Shown: positions 1-10,456 of the stretch, piece by piece
How positions within the stretch are numbered: the first letter of the stretch is position 1
Layout: the number at the start of each line of letters is the position of its first letter
Source of the DNA: Sphingomonas jaspsi DSM 18422
GTDB lineage: Bacteria; Pseudomonadota; Alphaproteobacteria; Sphingomonadales; Sphingomonadaceae
Direction: 5' to 3'
DNA length: 64,000 bases
NCBI RefSeq assembly: GCF_000585415.1
Contig: NZ_KK073876.1
Coordinates: forward strand, 741,810 to 805,809
Notes under the pieces: model-generated
Databases searched by the model: none
The model's input: only the letters and a program-made list of their open reading frames with translations
Told to the model about the DNA's origin: nothing
Program-made: the position numbers and the translations under genes

Positions 1-1598
1 TTTTCCTCGTCGCGGGCGCCGGCCAGCGGGTGGTCGGCGGGCAGCGACACGATCCGAACGTCGGCTTCGATGCTGCCGTCGGGAAGCAACCGACATCGGC
101 CGACTTGCTTCAGCACTTCGCCACGTCCCAGCGCGTCGCGTGCGGCGGCGGGCGGGAGGTCGCGCAACGACTGTTTGGGCAGGCGTTCGGGACTGAGCGC
201 GACGCCGAAGGCTTCGCGCGCCAGGATCGCCAATTTGTCGGCCGCGTCATGACCGTCGACATCCGTCGACGGGTCCGCTTCCGCGAATCCAAGCGCCTGC
301 GCTTCGGCCAGCGCATCGTCGAAGTTCCAACCTTCGCCGAGTTTGCTCAGCAGATAGTTGCAGGTACCGTTCATCACCCCTTCCACCGCGACCACCGATC
401 CGCCCAATCGGCGAACGGACTCGATCACCGGCGCCCCGCCACCGACCGCCGCCGAAAAGCGCAGCGCACCGCCGCCCCGTACCGCGCAGGCGTGGAGCGA
501 ATCCCAATGCTTGGCCACCGCCGCCTTGTTGGCGGTGACGACCTGTGCGCCGTGAAGAAGCGCCTGCCGCATGGCGTCGGCCGGGAAGTCGGCCCCGCCG
601 ACCGCCTCGACCAGAAGGTCCGGCCTAACCGCCAGCGCCTGCGACAGATCGTCGGTGAACTGCGCCTCTTCGTCATGCTGGTCTGGCTGGCGAACCAGGA
701 CCGGCCCGACGTCGAACAGGTCCGGGCGCGACTTGAAATAGGCGAGCACGCCGGCACCGACCGCCCCGCAGCCGAGGAGTGCGACCCGCAGCCGCTGGTT
801 CCGCGCCGCCTCTGCCTTGCGGGCGGCAAAATTGCCAATCCGGGTCGCCTCGCTGGAGCCGAGCGCCGCTACCTCGATAAGGACGTCGTCGGCTGCCGCC
901 TCGTGGATCGCCTTGACCTGGATCAGGCCCTTGCTCGCTTCTTCGGCCTCGGCGTAGGTCAGCTCGGAATAGCGCTGCGCATCCGGATTGCTGGCCGGGT
1001 CGTCGGCATAGACGCCGTCGACGTCCTTGATCAGGCGAACCCGGTCTGCGCCGAGCTTCGCCGCCAGGAATACCGCGGTGAGGTCGGTTCCGCCGCGACC
1101 CAGGGTGACGACGCCGTGCGCGGCATGGTCGGCGATGAAGCCGGGAACGACCGCCACGTCGCACGACCGGAATTTGTCGAGCACCGCCGAGGCGTCGAGC
1201 GCAAACAGGTCGGAATCGAGCGGCGACCCTTGCGCGACCAGCCCGATTTCGTGCGGATCCAGGGTGACGGCCCGCACGCCGACCTTGCCTAGCGCCAGAG
1301 CCAGCAGCGCGGCTGATTGCAGCTCGCCGACGCGGACAAGGCGCGCCACCAGCGACTCCGACGCCGCGTCGCCGCCGACGCGGCCGGCCTGGTCGAGCAG
1401 CGCGTCGGTCTGTCCGGCCAGCGCGGATACAACCGCGACCACCTTCTCGCCCTCGCGGACGTGGCGGTATACTTCCAGCGCGACGTTCAGATAATCGTCC
1501 TCACGGTCCAGCACGGAGCTGCCGAACTTGAGGACGCTCAGGCGGTGTGCGTCGAGGTCGGACACCGCATCCTCTTTCAAATTGACTTCCAGGCCCAT
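1..1598 (-). CDS. thrA: Fused aspartate kinase / homoserine dehydrogenase (3' end outside window)
   Basis: Catalyses aspartate phosphorylation and aspartate-semialdehyde reduction, the first and third steps towards threonine, methionine and isoleucine. An amino-acid-kinase domain occupies about residues 15-245: VLKFGSSVL near the start, GRGGTDLTA, and KDVDGVYADDP. It is followed almost directly, near residue 262, by a Rossmann entry (RVALLGCGAVGAGV) and the homoserine dehydrogenase catalytic region (GVMNGTCNYLL, DVDGHDAADKLAILAR). No ACT domains separate the two parts, unlike enterobacterial ThrA/MetL. The ATG at 1598 follows an attenuator and leader peptide. About 532 codons are visible and the reading frame runs off the left edge. 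The kinase P-loop-like motif has GSS in place of the usual GGT/GGS, so kinase activity is probable but unproven. The symbol is tentative. Confidence 0.85.
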   Translation of the reverse strand, partial: MGLEVNLKEDAVSDLDAHRLSVLKFGSSVLDREDDYLNVALEVYRHVREGEKVVAVVSALAGQTDALLDQAGRVGGDAASESLVARLVRVGELQSAALLALALGKVGVRAVTLDPHEIGLVAQGSPLDSDLFALDASAVLDKFRSCDVAVVPGFIADHAAHGVVTLGRGGTDLTAVFLAAKLGADRVRLIKDVDGVYADDPASNPDAQRYSELTYAEAEEASKGLIQVKAIHEAAADDVLIEVAALGSSEATRIGNFAARKAEAARNQRLRVALLGCGAVGAGVLAYFKSRPDLFDVGPVLVRQPDQHDEEAQFTDDLSQALAVRPDLLVEAVGGADFPADAMRQALLHGAQVVTANKAAVAKHWDSLHACAVRGGGALRFSAAVGGGAPVIESVRRLGGSVVAVEGVMNGTCNYLLSKLGEGWNFDDALAEAQALGFAEADPSTDVDGHDAADKLAILAREAFGVALSPERLPKQSLRDLPPAAARDALGRGEVLKQVGRCRLLPDGSIEADVRIVSLPADHPLAGARDEE

Positions 1599-1632
1599 GG
1601 TTTGCTCGCTTTCGATCGGTCTTGAATGGCAA

Positions 1633-1665
1633 TAAAAAACCCGCTCGCCGGGAGGGGGAGCGGGT
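1633..1665 (-). terminator. Intrinsic attenuator in the thr leader
   Basis: On the minus strand an 8-bp stem (ACCCGCTC at 1665-1658 paired with GAGCGGGT at 1646-1639) closes an 11-nt loop and is followed by six T residues. It sits 30 nt after the leader-peptide stop and 34 nt before the aspartate kinase/homoserine dehydrogenase ATG, the position expected for a transcription attenuator. An alternative pairing is visible: GCGGGGTG in the leader codons (1714-1707) can pair with CAC...CCCGC (1670-1660), which uses the 5' arm of the terminator. Confidence 0.75.
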
Positions 1666-1695
1666 CGGTGAAAATCTGGTTCTAGTGGACCAATA

Positions 1696-1749
1696 TCAGC
1701 CGTCGGCACCCCGCATGTGCGTGGTCGTCGTCATAATGGTCATCATCAT
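1696..1749 (-). CDS. thrL: Threonine/methionine-rich leader peptide
   Basis: A 17-codon frame on the minus strand encodes MMMTIMTTTTHMRGADG and ends in TGA just before an intrinsic terminator. Five Thr, five Met and one Ile codons are end products of the pathway encoded downstream, as in the enterobacterial thr leader. The frame stays open upstream, so longer in-frame starts at 1797 (33 aa) or 1821 (41 aa) are possible. No strong Shine-Dalgarno is visible for any of them. The 1821 ATG lies close to a possible transcription start, so a leaderless message is an option. Ribosome stalling at the Thr/Met run would leave 1707-1714 free to form the antiterminator. Confidence 0.72.
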   Translation of the reverse strand: MMMTIMTTTTHMRGADG

Positions 1750-1821
1750 GCCGAAGGGCGCGCGCGACGCCGCTGCGCGGACAAGCGCTGCAGGCATGGC
1801 AAAGGGCGAACGGTTCGACAT

Positions 1822-1859
1822 TGGGATCCCAAATCGCACGAGATCGACCTAAACGTCAA
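1822..1859 (-). promoter_or_regulatory. Possible promoter of the thr leader
   Basis: TTGACG on the minus strand (1859-1854) is a perfect-looking -35 element. At 17-bp spacing (1836-1831) the sequence is CGATTT, a poor -10. A start there would fall within a few bases of the ATG at 1821. Only the -35 match is convincing. Confidence 0.3.
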
Positions 1860-1971
1860 GCGCTGACCCGATTGGGTCCCGATTTCAGTCGCCTTTTGTT
1901 GCCGATGGGATACAATCTAGCCGGCTTTCGCTTGGCGCCGCCTCTATGGCGTCGATCGGAAAAGGATCCCG

Positions 1972-3204
1972 TCAGGGACGAATTTGGCCGTTGCCGCGCA
2001 GCTGGTATTTGAAACTGGTGAGCTGTTCCGGGCCGACCGGGCCGCGCGCGTGCAGCTTGCCGGTCGCAATGCCGATTTCGGCGCCGAAGCCGAATTCGCC
2101 GCCGTCGGCGAACTGAGTCGACGCGTTCCAGATGACGATCGCGCTGTCGACGCGGTCGAGGAAATATTCGGCAGCAGCACTGTCCTCGGCGACGATCGCT
2201 TCGGTATGACCGGTGCCGTATCGACCGATATGGTTGATGGCTTCGTCGATCCCCGCGACCGTCCTCACCGCCAGGATCGGCGCCAGATATTCGGCATGCC
2301 AGTCGGCTTCGTCGGCCGCCGACATCGGCACCACCGCCCGCGCCGCTGCGTCGCCGCGCAGTTCGCAATCGCCCAGCGCCGCAACGATCGGCGGCAAAAG
2401 CCGGGGCGCCGCCTCACGGTCGACCAGCAGCGTTTCGGTCGCGCCGCAGACCGAAGTGCGACGCAGCTTCGCGTTGCGCACGATGCCTGCCGCCATCGCC
2501 GGATCGGCGGAGGCGTGAACATAGGTGTGACACACGCCCTCCAGGTGACCGAGGACTGGAACGCGGGCTTCGCGGCTGACCCGTTCGACCAGCGGCTTCC
2601 CGCCGCGCGGGATCAACAGGTCGATGCTGCCCGACAGGCCTTCCAGCATCATGCCGACCGCTTCCCGATCGGCGGTCGGCACGATCTGCACCGCAGCCGG
2701 GGGCAGCCCCGCGTCCTCGAGCCCTGCCACCAGCGCCTGGTGGATCGCGAGCGCGCTGCGAAGCGCCTCGGACCCGGACCGCAGGACGACGGCATTGCCC
2801 GACCGCAGGCAGATCGACGCCGCGTCGGCGGTCACATTGGGCCGGCTTTCGTAAATCATCCCGATCACCCCGATCGGCGTGCGGACGCGGGAGATGTCGA
2901 GGCCGTTGGGCCGGTCCCAACGCGCCAAGACCTGCCCCACGGGGTCGGGAAGACTGGCGACTTGCTCGAGCGCGGCGGCGATCCCTTCGAGCCGCTCGTC
3001 GTTGAGCAAAAGCCGGTCGACCAGCGCCGTCGCCGACGCGACATCGACCGTGTTGGCGGCAAGGATGTCTGCTGCCCGCAAGCGGACGTTGCGCGCCATC
3101 GCGCGGATCGCCGCGCTGCGCTGCTCGGCGGGCGCGATGCGAAGCTGGTCGACCGCGTCGCGTGCAGCGCGGCCCATGGCGTGCATGGTATCGTCAAGGC
3201 TCAT
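1972..3204 (-). CDS. proA: Gamma-glutamyl phosphate reductase
   Basis: Second enzyme of proline synthesis: reduces gamma-glutamyl phosphate to glutamate-5-semialdehyde with NADPH in the cytoplasm. The 410-residue length is typical. The aldehyde-dehydrogenase-like fold is recognisable from IGVIGMIYESRPNVT (about 111-125), the IPRGGK loop, and the catalytic cysteine in RRTSVCGATETLL (Cys253). It lies immediately downstream of proB and its ATG overlaps the proB stop (4-nt ATGA junction), so the two are translated as one operon. Confidence 0.97.
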   Translation of the reverse strand: MSLDDTMHAMGRAARDAVDQLRIAPAEQRSAAIRAMARNVRLRAADILAANTVDVASATALVDRLLLNDERLEGIAAALEQVASLPDPVGQVLARWDRPNGLDISRVRTPIGVIGMIYESRPNVTADAASICLRSGNAVVLRSGSEALRSALAIHQALVAGLEDAGLPPAAVQIVPTADREAVGMMLEGLSGSIDLLIPRGGKPLVERVSREARVPVLGHLEGVCHTYVHASADPAMAAGIVRNAKLRRTSVCGATETLLVDREAAPRLLPPIVAALGDCELRGDAAARAVVPMSAADEADWHAEYLAPILAVRTVAGIDEAINHIGRYGTGHTEAIVAEDSAAAEYFLDRVDSAIVIWNASTQFADGGEFGFGAEIGIATGKLHARGPVGPEQLTSFKYQLRGNGQIRP

Positions 3205-4364
3205 AACAGCACCATGTCGTCGCGGTGGATCACTTCGTCGGGGCCGTTATAGCCCAGTCGGGTCCCGATGTCGGCACTGGCACAGCCGAGGATCGATGCG
3301 GTTTCGACGCTGTCGTAGGCGGTGATGCCGCGCGCGACTTCGCGCCCCGCCGGATCGAGGACTCTCAGGCAGACGCCGCGCTCAAAGCGTCCGTCGACGC
3401 CCCGCACGCCGGCCGGCAGCAGGCTGCTTCCGCCGCGAAGCGCGGCGACCGCGCCGTCGTCGACCGTCAGCGCGCCCGCCGGGACCAGCGTGCCCGCGAT
3501 CCACTGCTTGTAGGCGCGTGCCGGGGTGCCGGCGGCATCGACGACCGTTGCCCTGACCTTGTTGTGTGCGATCGATCGCAGCGGGTGATCGGACCGCCCG
3601 GATGCGATGATGGTGGCGCAGCCGAACCCTTGCGCGATGCGGGCCGCCGCCAGCTTGGTTCGCATCCCGCCCGATCCGACACCATCGCCATCGGCATCGC
3701 CGGCATAGCGTTCGATGTCGTCGGTGATGGCCGCGATGTGCGGGACGTGGCTTGCGTCGGGATCGTGCATCGGGTTAGCCGTGTAGAGGCCGTCGACATC
3801 CGACAGCAGCATCAGCAGGTCGCACTGAACCATCTGCGCGGCGCGCGCCGACAGCCGGTCGTTGTCGCCGTAGCGCAGTTCCTCGGTGGCGACGCTGTCA
3901 TTCTCGTTGATCACCGGCAGGACGCCGCTGCCCAGCAGCACTTCCATCGTGGCGCGACCGTTCAGCCAGCGCCGCCGCGATTCGGTGTCGTCGATCGTCA
4001 GCAACAATTGCGCTGTTGCGATCGAATAGGGTGCAAGCGCCTGTTCCCAGGCCTGCATCAGCAAGGGCTGCCCGGCGGCGGCCGCCGCCTGCTTGTGCGA
4101 CAACCGGGCGGATTTTTTCAGGTCGAGCCGACGTCGCCCGAGCGCAACCGCGCCCGACGATACGGCCACCACTTGCTTGCCGGCACGGCGCAGGTCCGAA
4201 ATGTCCGCCGCCAGGGTAGCCAGCCAGTCGCGACGAACCCCGTCCGAACTGGCATCGACGATCAGCGAGGAGCCGACCTTGATCGTGACCCGGCGCGCAG
4301 CGGAGAGCAGCGCGGCGGGCGCCGCCGCGTCGATATCCGGAAGGACTGGGTTCGTATTGGCCAT
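3201..4364 (-). CDS. proB: Glutamate 5-kinase
   Basis: First, feedback-controlled step of proline synthesis: phosphorylates glutamate. The N-terminal amino-acid-kinase domain starts with TIKVGSSLI (about 27-35), contains NENDSVA and DVDGLYTANP, and is followed by a C-terminal PUA-like domain (about 295-380), as in long-form ProB. The 387-residue length fits. It forms an overlapping pair with proA, and it is divergent from the GntR-type regulator at 4477, sharing a 112-bp intergenic region in which no clear operator was seen. Confidence 0.96.
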   Translation of the reverse strand: MANTNPVLPDIDAAAPAALLSAARRVTIKVGSSLIVDASSDGVRRDWLATLAADISDLRRAGKQVVAVSSGAVALGRRRLDLKKSARLSHKQAAAAAGQPLLMQAWEQALAPYSIATAQLLLTIDDTESRRRWLNGRATMEVLLGSGVLPVINENDSVATEELRYGDNDRLSARAAQMVQCDLLMLLSDVDGLYTANPMHDPDASHVPHIAAITDDIERYAGDADGDGVGSGGMRTKLAAARIAQGFGCATIIASGRSDHPLRSIAHNKVRATVVDAAGTPARAYKQWIAGTLVPAGALTVDDGAVAALRGGSSLLPAGVRGVDGRFERGVCLRVLDPAGREVARGITAYDSVETASILGCASADIGTRLGYNGPDEVIHRDDMVLL

Positions 4365-4476
4365 TGCGGCGGAGCCTATCGCGCTTTTTGCCGCATTGCA
4401 CCATCGCCTGCGTCGCGCCCAACTGGACGCTGGTCCGACCTTACCGCTATGACATTGCGCGAGAGTGAGGGATTAA

Positions 4477-5184
4477 GTGGATCTGCCGACATCGGGCCAG
4501 CGTACGGACAGCAGGATTGCCCAGCGCATTCGCGAATTGATTGTCGAAGGCGTCCTGCCGCCCGGCCAGCGCGTGGCGGAGGCGGCGATCGCCGAGCGGC
4601 TTGGGGTATCGCGCACGCCGGTTCGTAACGCGCTACCTGCGCTGGCGAGCGAGGGCCTGCTCGAACCGGCCGGAAAGCGCGGCTATGCCGTTCGCGCCTT
4701 CACTGCAGAAGACAGTTTCCGCGCGACCGAACTGCGCTGCGTGCTCGAAGGTTATGCTGCGCGTGAACTGGCGGCGCGCGACGACCGCGCCCCCATCATC
4801 GCCGCGCTGCGCGAGGTCGTGAAGGAGGGCGACGCCATTTTCCGCAAGGGCTTCGTGGTCAAGGAAGACGAGGAAGCCTATGCCAGCATGAACGGGCGCT
4901 TCCACGACCTCATCGTCGGCGGCGCGCGCGACCCGATCCTCGAAGACCTGGTCCGGCGCGTCTATTCGGTCCCGTTCGTCGCGCCGCATGTCGTCGCGTT
5001 CAAACGCGTCCCGCTGGAGCAGATCTACCCGATCCTGGTCAGCGCGCAGCATCAGCATCATGCCATCGTCGACGCGATCGAGGCGGGCCAGCCCGACGTC
5101 GCCGAAACCCTGATGCGCGGCCATTCCAGCCCGGCCCGCCGCAGCCTTGGCCTCGAAGGCGGAGAGTCGCCGTCGAACGAATAG
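4477..5184 (+). CDS. GntR-family (FCD-type) transcriptional regulator
   Basis: The 235-residue protein has an N-terminal winged helix (about 12-75; LGVSRTPVRNALPALASEGLLE is a typical GntR recognition segment) and a helical FCD ligand-binding domain (about 85-215) with metal-binding-type histidines (FHDLIV, QHQHHAIVDAI). The start is a GTG preceded by GAGGGATTAA. FCD regulators usually sense organic acids or sugar acids. The neighbours (proB divergent, met genes downstream behind a riboswitch) do not reveal its ligand. Confidence 0.88.
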   Translation: MDLPTSGQRTDSRIAQRIRELIVEGVLPPGQRVAEAAIAERLGVSRTPVRNALPALASEGLLEPAGKRGYAVRAFTAEDSFRATELRCVLEGYAARELAARDDRAPIIAALREVVKEGDAIFRKGFVVKEDEEAYASMNGRFHDLIVGGARDPILEDLVRRVYSVPFVAPHVVAFKRVPLEQIYPILVSAQHQHHAIVDAIEAGQPDVAETLMRGHSSPARRSLGLEGGESPSNE

Positions 5185-5244
5185 CTTGACCCGTCACCGC
5201 CCGGCACCGTAATGGGATCCCATCGGGTCGGCCCTTCGATGGAC

Positions 5245-5382
5245 GGCCTGAAGCATCAAGAGTGGGTTTGCGACCCACGCCAACCTGCCCACCCGGGCAA
5301 GGTGGCGGTCCCGTTTTAGGGGCGATGCGGCCGAGACGGCAACGAAGCGGGTCTTCAGGCAGCATCACCTCGTGGAAGAGGA
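5245..5382 (+). promoter_or_regulatory. SAM-clan riboswitch (SAM-I/IV variant-like) ahead of metX
   Basis: A structured leader lies between the GntR stop and metX. The closing helix is GGCC..GCATC (5245-5248, 5253-5257) with GATGCGGCC (5324-5332). A second helix is TGGGT/ACCCA (5263-5267/5273-5277). A third, long helix is CGCC-ACCT-GCCC (5278-5290) with GGGC-AGGT-GGCG (5295-5307). ATCAAGAG (5256-5263), GCCAACC (5279-5285) and AAGGTGG (5299-5305) match the conserved ATCAAGAG, GCAACC and AAGGTG of SAM-I-type riboswitches. Downstream CTTCAGGC (5353-5360) is complementary to GCCTGAAG (5246-5253), and GCATC (5362-5366) to GATGC (5324-5328). These give alternative pairings near the ribosome-binding site, so translational control is likely. 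Exact class is uncertain without a covariance search. Confidence 0.72.
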
Positions 5383-6405
5383 ATGGCGATGGAGTTGCCT
5401 GTGCTGACCCCGATCGACGCAAATGCTGCGACGAGTCGTTCGAACGAGCGATGTAGCGCGACGTCCGAACCCGCGCTCCGGCTGTTCGACGTGCCTGTTC
5501 CTGCCGATTTGCCTTTTGTCGCCGGCCGCGTTCGTGCGGCGACGCTCGGCGACCCGTTTCATCCTCCGGTCGTCGTCCTAGGCGGCATTTCCGCGGACTG
5601 CTTTCCATCGATCTGCCCCGACGGCCGCGCCGGATGGTGGCCTGGCCTAGTGGGGGAAGCGCGCGCGATCGACCCGGCCCGTCACTATGTCATCGGTGTT
5701 GAATTCGCCGCCGACGAACGCGGCGGCCATGCGCCCAGCAGCAGCGACCAGGCCCGGGTGCTGGCGGCGGCGTTGGACGCGATCGGCATCGATCGGCCAG
5801 TGACGATTGTCGGTGCTTCCTATGGCGGGATGGTTGCACTGGCCCTTGCCGAGCGCGAGCCCGAACGCGTCGCCCGGCTCGTCATCCTGTCGGCAGCCGG
5901 TGAGCCGCATCCCGCCGCAACGGCCATCCGCGACCTGCAACGTCGCATCGTCGCCTTGGGCATCGAGTGCGGGCGCGACGGCGAGGCGCTCTCGATTGCC
6001 CGCGGCCTCGCCATGACGACCTATCGTACCGCTGCCGAATTCGAGGCCCGTTTCGTGGGGGGGATCGAGGGGCCGTCGCCGTTGCTGCCGTCCGACCCGG
6101 GGCGATATCTGCGGGCCCGCGGCGACTGTTTCGGATCGGTCATGTCGCCCGGCCGCTTCCTCAGCCTGTCGGCCTCGATCGACCGCCACCGGGTCGACCC
6201 GGCCGCCATCACCGCGCCTTGCCTGCTGATCGGGGCGACTAGCGACCAGCTGGTGACCGCCGACCAATTGCGGTCGCTCGCCGATGCGCTGACCGGGCCG
6301 ACCGACCTTCACCTGCTCGATTCGCTTTACGGCCACGACATGTTCCTGAAGGAAGCGGAGAAGGTGGGCGTGCTGGTCGCGGCCTATCTGGGCGATCAGG
6401 CATGA
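5383..6405 (+). CDS. metX: Homoserine O-acyltransferase (MetX family)
   Basis: Activates homoserine by O-acylation (acetyl or succinyl) to commit it to methionine. It is a 340-residue alpha/beta hydrolase with nucleophile elbow GASYGGM (Ser146), acid Asp288 in ATSDQLV and His318 in YGHDMF. The sequence resembles the MetX-fold homoserine O-succinyltransferases of xanthomonads as much as acetyltransferases, so the acyl donor is not decided here. GGAAGAGGA precedes the ATG, and CCTC (5368-5371) could mask that ribosome-binding site. It overlaps metB by ATGA and lies under the SAM-type riboswitch. Confidence 0.9.
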   Translation: MAMELPVLTPIDANAATSRSNERCSATSEPALRLFDVPVPADLPFVAGRVRAATLGDPFHPPVVVLGGISADCFPSICPDGRAGWWPGLVGEARAIDPARHYVIGVEFAADERGGHAPSSSDQARVLAAALDAIGIDRPVTIVGASYGGMVALALAEREPERVARLVILSAAGEPHPAATAIRDLQRRIVALGIECGRDGEALSIARGLAMTTYRTAAEFEARFVGGIEGPSPLLPSDPGRYLRARGDCFGSVMSPGRFLSLSASIDRHRVDPAAITAPCLLIGATSDQLVTADQLRSLADALTGPTDLHLLDSLYGHDMFLKEAEKVGVLVAAYLGDQA

Positions 6406-7562
6406 CCGGCGCCCGCCCGCCGGCGACCATTGTAGCCGCCGCGCGTCCGGACCTCGACCCCGCCTACGGCAGCATCGTGCCGCCGCTGTGGACGTCCGAC
6501 ACATTTCGCTGGGACACACCCGACGATAAGCCCGGCTTCGACTATTCGCGCACCGTCAATCCAAACCGGGACTTGCTCGCCGCGGCACTGTCCGAACTGG
6601 AAGGGGCGGCCGGCGGCGTCATCACCAACAGCGGTCAGTCCGCAGCGCTGCTTGCCATCCTGCGGTTGCGACACGGGGCCAAAGTGGTCGCGCCGCACGA
6701 TTGCTACGGCGGCACCTTTCGCTTGTTGCAGGGCTTCGCCGCCAAGGGGCAGATCGATTGCAGATTCGTCGATCTGGGCGACGCAGACGCGCTCGCACAG
6801 GCGATGGCCAACGGCATCGACCTGCTGTGGATCGAAACGCCGAGCAATCCGCTGCTCCGGATCGTCGACATTCGCCGCTGCGTCGCGCTGGCCAAGACGC
6901 ATGGGGCGCTGGTCATCGCCGACAACACCTTGCCGACCCCGGTGCGTCAGCGGCCGCTCGACCTTGGCTGCGACTTCGTGATGCATTCGACGACCAAGGC
7001 GATCAACGGCCATTCGGACCTGTTCGGCGGTGCCCTGTTCGCCCGGGATGTGGCGCACCTGGAAGAATTGAACTGGTGGTCGAACGCGGCCGGGCTCAAC
7101 GGCTCGGCCTATGACGCGGCGCAAATCTTGCGCGGGCTGAGGACGCTGCCGCTCCGTGTCGACCGGCAGGAGCAGAGCGCGCTGACCCTTGCCCGGTGGC
7201 TGGAAGCCCATCCGCAGGTCGAGGCGGTGCATTATCCGGGCCTGGAATCGCACCCCGGCTACGCGATCGCGGCAGCGCAGCAGTCGGGGCCGGGCTTCAT
7301 GCTCAGCTTTCGCCTCAAAGGCGGAAAGCCAGCGGCCGACCGGTTCGTCGCGTCGCTCGGTCTTATAACCCTCGCCTCATCGCTCGGCGGCTTTGCCAGC
7401 CTCATCTGCACGCCCGCGTCGATGACCCACCGCGGCATGCCGCCAGAGGTTCAGGCCGAAGCCGGAATCCACGAAGACCTGCTGCGCCTGTCGGTCGGGC
7501 TGGAGGATGCAGTCGACCTGCGGTCCGACCTTGCACGGGGCTTCGCGGCCGCCCTGGCGTGA
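6402..7562 (+). CDS. metB: Cystathionine gamma-synthase-type PLP enzyme
   Basis: Gamma-replacement enzyme of the Cys/Met metabolism PLP family. It joins the activated homoserine made by the upstream gene product to cysteine, or possibly to sulfide. The 386 residues include the cofactor lysine in HSTTKAINGHSD (Lys199), the phosphate-binding region NSGQSAALLAIL, and WIETPSNPLL. The ATG overlaps the metX stop, so both share the riboswitch-controlled transcript. Cystathionine gamma-synthase versus O-acylhomoserine sulfhydrylase cannot be settled by eye; length and overall look favour MetB. Confidence 0.85.
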   Translation: MTGARPPATIVAAARPDLDPAYGSIVPPLWTSDTFRWDTPDDKPGFDYSRTVNPNRDLLAAALSELEGAAGGVITNSGQSAALLAILRLRHGAKVVAPHDCYGGTFRLLQGFAAKGQIDCRFVDLGDADALAQAMANGIDLLWIETPSNPLLRIVDIRRCVALAKTHGALVIADNTLPTPVRQRPLDLGCDFVMHSTTKAINGHSDLFGGALFARDVAHLEELNWWSNAAGLNGSAYDAAQILRGLRTLPLRVDRQEQSALTLARWLEAHPQVEAVHYPGLESHPGYAIAAAQQSGPGFMLSFRLKGGKPAADRFVASLGLITLASSLGGFASLICTPASMTHRGMPPEVQAEAGIHEDLLRLSVGLEDAVDLRSDLARGFAAALA

Positions 7563-7687
7563 ATATTTCGCATTGTGCGTTGCAGCATAGGGCCCAAGTT
7601 CCTAGGCTGTGGCCAGCCCGGGCGACCGCAATGCATTGCCGCTGCCGGATTTGAACGGGACCTGCCGGCCATAAGACGGGGGATTCG

Positions 7688-10408
<2,721 letters not shown>

Positions 10409-10419
10409 CAAAGCTGCGA

Positions 10420-10449
10420 GGGAGGGCCGACCGAGCGGTCGACCCTCCC
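10420..10449. terminator. Hairpin between convergent ppc and transporter genes
   Basis: GGGAGGG-C-CGACC pairs with GGTCG-A-CCCTCCC around a 4-nt loop. The structure lies between the ppc stop and the stop of the convergent transporter gene. It has no T-tract on either strand, so intrinsic termination is only inferred from stem strength and position. Confidence 0.45.
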
Positions 10450-10456
10450 CAACGCA

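Noticed and set aside
1984..3252. Long plus-strand frame opposite proA
   Set aside because: High G+C third positions keep antisense frames open; proA on the minus strand has full-length motifs, while this frame has none.
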